Position numbers and translations under genes: made by a program. A stretch of DNA of 64,000 nucleotides from Telmatospirillum siberiense. GTDB taxonomy: Bacteria; Pseudomonadota; Alphaproteobacteria; Rhodospirillales; Magnetospirillaceae. Shown here in pieces: positions 55,298-64,000 of this stretch. The notes under the pieces were generated by a model, which saw only the letters and a list, made by a program, of their open reading frames with translations, did not search any database and was not told the origin of the DNA. Each line of letters starts with the position of its first letter. The first letter of the stretch is position 1. The DNA lies in contig NZ_PIUM01000009.1 of the NCBI RefSeq assembly GCF_002845745.1, positions 90,322 through 154,321 on the forward strand. The letters run 5' to 3'.

Positions 55298-56659
55298 TTA
55301 CTCCCCTCGCAGATAACGCCGTCTGTCGATGGCATAGCGGGTCATTTTCTCGTTGAGGGTTCGCCGCGGGACGTCGAGGAGTTCGACCACGGCCTGGACA
55401 TCGCCGCCACAGGCTTCGAAGGCGGTTTCGATGGCTTGCCGCTCGAAACCGGCGACCTGCGCCGCCAGGGGCAGGCCGGGTGACGGCGCATCCTGCCGGA
55501 CCTGGCTCGCCGTCAGGCGTCCGCCCAAGCCAAGGGCGTGGCGTTCGGCGGCGTTTTTCAATTCGCGCACATTGCCGGGCCAGTCGTGGGCCATCAGCGC
55601 GGCGAGTTCGGATGAGCTCAAGGCGCGCGGCTCGCGTTCGTGCCGGCGCGCCGCCTCGGTCGAAAAGAATTCGAAGAGCAGGGGGATGTCGCTTCGCCGC
55701 TCGCGCAATGGCGGCACGACCAGTTCGGCGACGTTCAGCCGGTAATAAAGGTCCTCGCGGAATCCGCCGCCGCGGACCGCCGCCGACAGGTCGAGCTTGG
55801 CGGCCGAGACGATCCGCGCGTCGGCGGGGACGCTTTGGTGCGAGCCCAGCCGTTCCACCACCTTTTCCTGGAGCGAACGCAGGACCTTGGCCTGCAGAAC
55901 GAGCGGCATGCTTTCGATCTCGTCGAGAAACAAGGTGCCGCGATGGGCATATTCCAGCTTCCCGATCCGCTGTCCGGTGGCGCCGGTGAAGGCCCCGGCC
56001 TCGGAGCCGAAGAATTCGGCTTCGAACATGGTTTCCGGAACGGCGGCGCAATTGATCGCGACGAAGGCGTTCCCGGCCCTCGGGCCGAAATCGTGCAGGC
56101 AGCGCGCCACCATTTCCTTGCCGGTTCCCGTCTCGCCGACGATGACGACGTTGACGTCGGCCTTGGCCAGTTCGGCCAGGTCGCGTCTTAAGCTCTCGAT
56201 GGCGGCCGAGGTGCCGAGCAGGCGGCTGGCAATGCCGGAATCGTTGGACATCTGCCGGCGCAGGCGGCGGTTTTCCATGATCAGGCGACGCTTCTCGCTG
56301 GCGCGTCGTACCGATTCGCTCAATCGTTCCGGCAGAAAGGGTTTTTCGAGGAAATCGTAGGCGCCTTGGCGCATGGCCTCGACCGCCATGGCGACATCGC
56401 CATGTCCCGTCAGCAGAATGACCGGGAGATCCGCATCGCGGGACTGCGTCTCGCGCAGCAGGTCGAGGCCGTCCATCCCCGGCATCTTCACGTCGGACAG
56501 CAGAACGCCGGGGAAGTCCGGTCCCACATATTCCAGGGTCCGGCGGGGATCATCGAAGACATAGACCTGGAAACCGGACAATCCCAGCCATTGTTCGACC
56601 GACGCGCGAACCGGCTGTTCGTCATCGACGAACAGGACCAGTGGACGATCATCAGCCAT
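55298..56659 (-). CDS. DctD-like sigma-54-dependent response regulator
   Basis: 453 aa. Receiver domain (FVDDEQPVRASVEQWL, phospho-Asp in LLSDVKMPGMDGL, Lys in LEKPF), AAA+ domain (GETGTGKEMVARCLH, GAFTGA, DEIESMPLVLQAKVLRSLQ) and a C-terminal Fis-type HTH (VELLDVPRRTLNEKMTRY). In a DctB/DctD-type system it is phosphorylated by the kinase encoded just upstream (8-bp overlap) and activates a sigma-54 promoter. The divergent symporter promoter at 58725-58739 is the obvious target. Confidence 0.9.
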   Translation of the reverse strand: MADDRPLVLFVDDEQPVRASVEQWLGLSGFQVYVFDDPRRTLEYVGPDFPGVLLSDVKMPGMDGLDLLRETQSRDADLPVILLTGHGDVAMAVEAMRQGAYDFLEKPFLPERLSESVRRASEKRRLIMENRRLRRQMSNDSGIASRLLGTSAAIESLRRDLAELAKADVNVVIVGETGTGKEMVARCLHDFGPRAGNAFVAINCAAVPETMFEAEFFGSEAGAFTGATGQRIGKLEYAHRGTLFLDEIESMPLVLQAKVLRSLQEKVVERLGSHQSVPADARIVSAAKLDLSAAVRGGGFREDLYYRLNVAELVVPPLRERRSDIPLLFEFFSTEAARRHEREPRALSSSELAALMAHDWPGNVRELKNAAERHALGLGGRLTASQVRQDAPSPGLPLAAQVAGFERQAIETAFEACGGDVQAVVELLDVPRRTLNEKMTRYAIDRRRYLRGE

Positions 56660-58508
56660 GGGAACCTCCGCCTGGCGCCGGGGCGGGAGAATGCTCCGGC
56701 AGGGTGATGACGAAAACGGCGCCGCCGCCGGGGGCGTTTTCCGCCCGCATCGAACCGCCGATGTCGCGGATGATGCTTTCCGAAAGGGACAGGCCGATGC
56801 CCAATCCTTCGCCCACTTCCTTGGTGGTGAAGAAGGGGTCGAATACATGCTCGACATGTTCCGGCGCGATGCCCGGACCGTTGTCGGCGACCTTGATGAC
56901 CCAGGTTCCCTCCGATGCCTCGGCCGTCATCGACAGGCGCTTGACCTGGCAGGCCTTCACCGCGTCGAGGGCGTTGCCGAACAAATTGACGATGACCTGT
57001 TCGAGACGGATGCCGTCGCCCAGGATGCAGGCGTCGGGAGGGATGTCGCAGACGATGATCGCCTTTTCGGATTTGGCCCGCGCCTCGACCAGCATCATGG
57101 CCCGCTTGGCCACCTCGGCCAGCAGGACCGGTTCGCGGCGGCTGCCGCCCTTGCGCGAAAACGTCTTGAGATGGCTGGCGATATGGCCCATCCGCTGGTT
57201 CAGATCGTCGATCAGCCCGAGATTCCGGAAAACCTGACCCAGATCGCCGCGCTGGGCAAAGACCCTGGCACTGGCCAGATAGGTCTGGACGGCCGTCAGC
57301 GGCTGGCTCAACTCATGGGCGACGGTTGCCGACATCTGGCCCAGGGCGGCCATTTTTCCCGCATGCACGAGCTCCGTCTGGGCGTCCCGCAATTCCCTCT
57401 CGGTCCGCAGGCGTTCCTCGATCTCGGCTTGCAGGTCGGCGGTGCGTTTGGCCACCGTCAGTTCCAACTCGTCCCTTGCCGTTCGAAGGGCTTCGGCGAC
57501 CTCGTCGCGGGCCTTGGCCTGGGCGACGATCCTCAAGAAACGTTGTCTTAGGAACAGAAGCAGAAGAAGGACGATGATCCAGCCGAAGGCGGCGATGATG
57601 GCGGCGTTTCTGCTTCCGGCGAGAATGTCGTTCATGTCCGTCAGGTAATGGATGGTCCAGGATTCGCCGGGAATGGCGGCGGACTGCACCAGATAGCTCC
57701 GGCGCCGTCCGTCCGTCTCCAGCGTCAGGATGTGCACGTCTTTTTCGATATCGCGGGATTGGATGACTTTGACCGAGCGCAAGGGAACGTCGGCATATTG
57801 CTGGGTGGCGTCGAGTGTCGCGCGCGCTTCGGCGTCGAGCGTGCCGAGGACGGCATATTTCCAATCCGGCTGCGAGGTGAGGATGGCGATGTTGTGGATG
57901 TCGGTCACCATCACCTTCTCGCCGCCGCTGGCCCATTCGCGCTGCAATTGTTCCAGGTCGACCTTGACGATGGCCACGCCCTGCGGGCTGTCCCCATCGA
58001 GAACGGCGCGGGCCAGGAAGTAGCCGGGAATGCGGGTGGTCACGCCGACGCCGAACCAGCGGCCGCCGCCCGTGCTGATGGCATCCTTGAAGAAGGGGCG
58101 GAACTCGTACCGGTGACCGACATAGGTGTCGGGTTCGCGCCAGTTGCTCGCGGCGATGGCCGTCCCTTCCAGGTTTTCGATATAGAGGGCGGTCGAGCCG
58201 GCCGCCGCGTTGGCGCCCTCCAGCCATTCGTCGACGGCCCTGAGGCGAACGGGATCGGTCTGATCGGCCAGGAGAGCCCTGACCTTGCCGTCGTGGGCCA
58301 GCATGAACGGCAGATAGGAATAGCGTTCGAGCGCATTGACGATGGTGCTGGAATAAAGCCTGAGCCGCTGGAATCCATGGGCGGTGGCGGAGGTCATGGC
58401 GCCGCTTCGCCCCAGCGAGGCGGCTTGCCAGACGACGACGGCACCGATGCCGATGGCGGCCAGGAGGGGCATCGCGTTATGAAGCCATCGGCGAAACGGC
58501 CGGGCCAT
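56652..58508 (-). CDS. DctB-like sensor histidine kinase
   Basis: 618 aa. Two membrane helices (AMPLLAAIGIGAVVVWQAASL near the N-terminus; AAIIAAFGWIIVLLLLLFLRQRF at ~305) flank a periplasmic double-PAS-like sensor region (RYEFRPFFKDAISTGGGRWFGVGVTTRIPGYFLARAV), as in DctB. H-box in MSATVAHELSQPLTAVQTYL, N-box VNLFGNALDAV, G-boxes ADNGPGIAPE and GLGIGLSLSESI. It probably senses a carboxylate outside the cell. Confidence 0.92.
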   Translation of the reverse strand: MARPFRRWLHNAMPLLAAIGIGAVVVWQAASLGRSGAMTSATAHGFQRLRLYSSTIVNALERYSYLPFMLAHDGKVRALLADQTDPVRLRAVDEWLEGANAAAGSTALYIENLEGTAIAASNWREPDTYVGHRYEFRPFFKDAISTGGGRWFGVGVTTRIPGYFLARAVLDGDSPQGVAIVKVDLEQLQREWASGGEKVMVTDIHNIAILTSQPDWKYAVLGTLDAEARATLDATQQYADVPLRSVKVIQSRDIEKDVHILTLETDGRRRSYLVQSAAIPGESWTIHYLTDMNDILAGSRNAAIIAAFGWIIVLLLLLFLRQRFLRIVAQAKARDEVAEALRTARDELELTVAKRTADLQAEIEERLRTERELRDAQTELVHAGKMAALGQMSATVAHELSQPLTAVQTYLASARVFAQRGDLGQVFRNLGLIDDLNQRMGHIASHLKTFSRKGGSRREPVLLAEVAKRAMMLVEARAKSEKAIIVCDIPPDACILGDGIRLEQVIVNLFGNALDAVKACQVKRLSMTAEASEGTWVIKVADNGPGIAPEHVEHVFDPFFTTKEVGEGLGIGLSLSESIIRDIGGSMRAENAPGGGAVFVITLPEHSPAPAPGGGSHG

Positions 58509-58615
58509 TGCCTATCCCTTTGTTCTCAAACACCGCGGACGATCCGCTTTGCTGTTGGTAGCACGGATGGCGCCCCGATGCATTTCCGATCAATGGAGCC
58601 GGGGGAGAGACTATT

Positions 58616-58631
58616 CGGCGAAAATCCGCCG
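58616..58631. promoter_or_regulatory. Putative DctD-like enhancer site 1
   Basis: CGGCGAAAATCCGCCG has symmetric CGGCG/CGCCG ends. Its reverse complement agrees with site 2 at 14 of 16 positions. Confidence 0.65.
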
Positions 58632-58646
58632 ATCGAATCAGCTCGT

Positions 58647-58662
58647 CAGCGGATTTCCGCCG
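58647..58662. promoter_or_regulatory. Putative DctD-like enhancer site 2
   Basis: CAGCGGATTTCCGCCG lies 31 bp (about three helical turns) from site 1 and 63 bp before the sigma-54 promoter. Confidence 0.65.
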
Positions 58663-58724
58663 AGCCGCTCCGGCGGCCCGTTCCGAAGTCCGCGCTTTCC
58701 GGGGATCGCGCGCGTTCCGCCATT

Positions 58725-58739
58725 TGGCCCGCGTCTTGC
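58725..58739 (+). promoter_or_regulatory. Sigma-54 promoter of the symporter gene
   Basis: TGGCCCGCGTCTTGC matches the -24 GG and -12 GC with correct spacing; 56 bp before the ATG at 58796. Confidence 0.82.
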
Positions 58740-58795
58740 TGTGCTGTGCCCTCAAAGGGCATGACCCGGGTCAATGGTTAACAGGGAGAAGCGGA

Positions 58796-60115
58796 ATGGA
58801 CGCAACGGTCCCGCAGCAGTCGAAACTCTGGCGGGTTTTCCAGGTTTCGAGCGGCAATTTCCTCGAAATGTACGATTTCATGGTCTTTGGCTATTACGCC
58901 AAGGCCATCGGCGGAGCCTTCTTTCCCAGCGACAGCGAGTTCGCCACATTGATGGCGACCTTCATGACCTTTGGCGCCGGCTTCCTGATGCGTCCGTTGG
59001 GCGCCATATTCCTCGGGTCCTATATCGATCACCATGGGCGGCGCAAGGGCCTGATCGTCACCCTGGGCCTCATGGCCGTGGGCACCCTGACCATCGCTTG
59101 CGTTCCGGGTTACGAAACCATCGGACTGCTCGCCCCGATCGTCGTTGTCGTCGGGCGTCTGGTTCAGGGGCTGTCGGCTGGTGTGGAACTGGGCGGCGTC
59201 TCGGTCTATCTGGCCGAAATCGCCACGCCCGGTCACAAGGGTTTCTATGTGAGCTGGCAGTCGGCCAGTCAGCAGGTGGCGGTGATCTTCGCCGCCACGC
59301 TCGGGATGATGCTCAGCTCCTATCTGCCGCCGGCCGATATGGCCGCCTGGGGGTGGCGCGTGCCGCTGATCATCGGCTGCGTGATCATTCCCTTCCTGTT
59401 CATGCTGCGGCGGACGTTGCAGGAAACCGAAGAGTTCAAGGCGCGGACCCATCATCATCGGCCGTCGCCTTCGCAGATTTTCCGATCTGTCGCGGTGAAT
59501 TGGCGTCTCGTCCTGCTGGGCGCCTTCATGGTCACCATGAGCAACGCCGCCTTTTACATGATCACCGCCTATACGCCGACCTTCGGCAGCGCGGTGCTGA
59601 AGCTGTCCAATCTCGATGCCTTGACGGTCACTCTCTGCGTCGGCTTTTCAAATCTGTTTTTCGTGCCTTTGGGCGGGGCTCTTTCGGACAAGTTCGGCCG
59701 CAAGCCGGTGCTGATCGGGTCCGCCGGACTGATGCTGCTGACCGCCTATCCGATCATGTCCATGCTGATCAGCGCGCCGTCCTTCAATCATCTGTTGCTG
59801 ACCGAATTGTGGCTGTCGCTGCTTTATTCGAACTACAACGGCGGCATGATCGTCTATGTCACGGAAATCATGCCGGCGGAAGTGCGGACCTCGGGTTTCT
59901 CGCTGGCCTATAGCTTGTCGCAGACGTTCTTCGGCGGTTTCACTCCGGCGATCTGCACTTATCTGATCCACGCGACCGGCGACAAGGCCATTCCGGGGGC
60001 ATGGCTGTCCTTTGCCGCCGTCTGCGCCCTGACCGCCACCTTCTTCGCCTGGCGGCGGGAAGTGTCGCATCGGCACCTGGAGGGAGAGGCGCTGGCCGCC
60101 GCCTCCGCCCGCTGA
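58796..60115 (+). CDS. MHS-family metabolite:H+ symporter (tricarboxylate type)
   Basis: 439 aa with 12 helices. VSSGNFLEMYDFMVFGYYAKAIGGAFFPS in TM1 and GSYIDHHGRRKGLIVTL (motif A) are typical of CitA/TcuC/KgtP. RLVQGLSAGVELGGVSVYLAEIATPGHKGFYVSWQSASQQVAV is very characteristic of citrate/tricarballylate symporters. The start at MDATVPQQ follows GGGAG. It is controlled by the adjacent sigma-54 promoter, so the two-component system probably senses its substrate. Confidence 0.9.
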   Translation: MDATVPQQSKLWRVFQVSSGNFLEMYDFMVFGYYAKAIGGAFFPSDSEFATLMATFMTFGAGFLMRPLGAIFLGSYIDHHGRRKGLIVTLGLMAVGTLTIACVPGYETIGLLAPIVVVVGRLVQGLSAGVELGGVSVYLAEIATPGHKGFYVSWQSASQQVAVIFAATLGMMLSSYLPPADMAAWGWRVPLIIGCVIIPFLFMLRRTLQETEEFKARTHHHRPSPSQIFRSVAVNWRLVLLGAFMVTMSNAAFYMITAYTPTFGSAVLKLSNLDALTVTLCVGFSNLFFVPLGGALSDKFGRKPVLIGSAGLMLLTAYPIMSMLISAPSFNHLLLTELWLSLLYSNYNGGMIVYVTEIMPAEVRTSGFSLAYSLSQTFFGGFTPAICTYLIHATGDKAIPGAWLSFAAVCALTATFFAWRREVSHRHLEGEALAAASAR

Positions 60116-60189
60116 CATCTTTCCAACCCGCCGCGACGGCGTTCCCCGAAACGCGGGAAACGCTGTCGCGGCGGGATATGGCGGCTGGG

Positions 60190-61164
60190 TCAGCCGCGTT
60201 CGATTTCCTCGCCGCAGGCGACCTCAAGAACGATTTCGATGAATTCCATGGCGGCCGGCGACGGCGATTCGCCCTTGCGCGTCAGAATTCCATAGTCTTC
60301 GAGCTGTCTGTCGAATGAGATCGGCAACCGGGCGATCATGCCGCGCCGGATATAATCCCTGACGGAGGACACCGGCAGGATCGCGACCATATTGCTTCCC
60401 TGCAGAAGCTGCAGCGTCGTGAAGATCGACGTGGTTTCAATCAGATTGGCCGGTGACTTCAGGCCCATGTCGGCCAGCGTCCCTTCGAACAATTTGCGGG
60501 TGGGGGTGCTCAATGGGTGGAGAATCCAGGGCCAGTCCATCAACTGCGCGAGCGAGATGTCCGGCTGGGCGAGCAGCGGATGCGTCGGATTGACGGCCAC
60601 GCACATCTGCGTCGCCGCAATGTCTCGGAAGTCGAACGTGTTGTGCTGATGCTCGCTGGTGAAGCGACCGATCACCAGATCCAGGTTCTTCTCCTCCAGT
60701 TCCGTTATCAGGATGTCGCTGGTTCTCTCCAGAACCCGGATGGAGAGAAGCGGGCGTTTTTCCTTCATCCGCATGATGGAGGGCGAGAGCAGGTAGGCGA
60801 TGCCGTAGGTGGCGCCGATCATCACCATGCCATGCCCGCCCTTTCTCATATGGTCCAGTTCCTCGACGAATTTCCCGGTGGCGTTCAGGGTCTCGCGGGC
60901 GAAGCGGATGACGAATTCACCAAGGTCGGTCGGCTTCATGTTGCGGGGCAGGCGTTCGAACAGCACCAGTCCGAACAGGTCTTCGATGTCTTGAAGAATC
61001 TTGGTGGCGGCGGGCTGGGTGATGTTCATCTGCTGGGCCGCCAGATGCATGTTGTGACTTCTGCCCAGAGCGTCGAGAAGGACCAGATGTCGCAGCTTCA
61101 GCCGGTTGCTCAAAGTCTGCAGGGAAAGCGAGGGGCGCAAGCGGGATTTCTCCGTCTTGATCAC
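60190..61164 (-). CDS. LysR-family regulator (GbpR-like)
   Basis: 324 aa from a GTG at 61164, giving the usual distance to the HTH (RLKLRHLVLLDALGRSHNMHLAAQQMNITQPAATKILQDIEDLFGLVLFERLPRNMKPT). The frame stays open to 61293, where the first ATG is, but that segment is unlike the family. The effector domain is of the GbpR/CbhR type (GATYGIAYLLSPSIMRMKEKRP). Targets may be the convergent symporter or isocitrate dehydrogenase; unproven. Confidence 0.85.
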   Translation of the reverse strand: MIKTEKSRLRPSLSLQTLSNRLKLRHLVLLDALGRSHNMHLAAQQMNITQPAATKILQDIEDLFGLVLFERLPRNMKPTDLGEFVIRFARETLNATGKFVEELDHMRKGGHGMVMIGATYGIAYLLSPSIMRMKEKRPLLSIRVLERTSDILITELEEKNLDLVIGRFTSEHQHNTFDFRDIAATQMCVAVNPTHPLLAQPDISLAQLMDWPWILHPLSTPTRKLFEGTLADMGLKSPANLIETTSIFTTLQLLQGSNMVAILPVSSVRDYIRRGMIARLPISFDRQLEDYGILTRKGESPSPAAMEFIEIVLEVACGEEIERG

Positions 61165-63817
<2,653 letters not shown>

Positions 63818-63828
63818 AGTGAAGAGCG

Positions 63829-63867
63829 CCCGGCGGCTGGCTCCCCCTTTCCCAGCCGCCGGGTTTT
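63829..63867 (+). terminator. Rho-independent terminator of icd
   Basis: CCCGGCGGCTGG (63829-63840) pairs perfectly with CCAGCCGCCGGG (63852-63863), followed by TTTT. Confidence 0.92.
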
Positions 63868-63881
63868 CAAGGAACCGTTTC

Positions 63882-64000
63882 GTGTTTGAGTTCGACGATT
63901 TCGATTTTTACCCTGTAGACCCGTCGAGCGAGGTTTCGCTTCGCGGGGAGATCCAGACGCTTTTGCGCAAGAGCGGCCTGGATTACGAGGATGGGATCGA
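63882..64000 (+). CDS. Partial gene at right edge, unknown protein
   Basis: A GTG at 63882 with AAGGA 8 nt upstream opens a frame of 39 codons without stop to the end of the window: it begins VFEFDDFDFYPVDPSSEV and continues RGEIQTLLRKSGLDYEDG. Coding-like composition and the ribosome site support a real gene. The fragment is too short to name. Confidence 0.55.
   Translation, partial: MFEFDDFDFYPVDPSSEVSLRGEIQTLLRKSGLDYEDGI

Larger units (their letters stand above)
58509..58795. other. Sigma-54 control region between the kinase and symporter genes
   Basis: No gene. It contains two related 16-bp dyads (58616-58631 and 58647-58662) and a -24/-12 promoter (58725-58739) reading toward the symporter. 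Confidence 0.75.

Overview
The window looks like chromosomal DNA of a free-living, metabolically versatile, nitrogen-fixing alphaproteobacterium, most likely of the Rhodospirillales (Telmatospirillum/Magnetospirillum/Rhodospirillum type). This is inferred from the high GC, the codon usage, the Fe-only nitrogenase, the membrane-bound formate dehydrogenase and the many sigma-54-type regulators. No rRNA, tRNA, CRISPR array, integrase or transposase was seen. The exact species cannot be fixed from the sequence alone.

Layout. 1-2400 (minus) is the 5' 800 codons of a repeat-rich autotransporter that runs off the left edge, divergent from a trypsin-like lipoprotein. 4.0-6.2 kb holds an MFS exporter with a divergent LysR regulator. 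6.4-12.2 kb encodes a Cys-type formate dehydrogenase N complex (fdhABC) with its chaperone fdhE. 12.3-15.3 kb has thiME and an EamA exporter with a MarR repressor. 15.3-24.0 kb is a complete Fe-only nitrogenase locus: anfA, anfHDGK, anfO, a gamma-glutamylcyclotransferase-like gene, and a divergent flavin-split-barrel gene. That last gene has its own sigma-54 promoter and AnfA-like site and may be the Anf3 counterpart. 24-31.9 kb is mixed: a DHA2 exporter, a trypsin/FHA pair, CorA, a DUF2459 lipoprotein, a GNAT and a dehydrogenase.

32.1-36.3 kb is the most exciting segment. Under a near-consensus Fur box lies a compact six-gene operon of small proteins carrying degenerate HMA-like 'PGRLRLR' domains, ending in a P1B-type ATPase with a non-canonical Ser-Cys-Ala membrane motif. 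I infer a ferrosome-like (Fez) iron-storage organelle cluster or a close relative.

36.4-44.6 kb carries a UbiD-type decarboxylase, AMP nucleosidase, an aldo/keto reductase and a clear L(+)-tartrate operon (ttdA-ttdB-ttdT). 44.6-55.2 kb is a catabolic island: HMG-CoA-lyase-like enzyme, TetR, MFS permease, quinate/shikimate dehydrogenase, TIM-barrel enzyme, soluble chemoreceptor, CoA-acylating aldehyde dehydrogenase and a ThDP enzyme. Two palindromic operator families recur in front of its transcription units, so it probably behaves as one regulon. 55.3-60.1 kb is a DctB/DctD-like two-component pair divergent from an MHS-family carboxylate symporter that has a sigma-54 promoter and two enhancer-like dyads. 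The window ends with a LysR regulator, a monomeric NADP-isocitrate dehydrogenase, its terminator and the start of one more gene.
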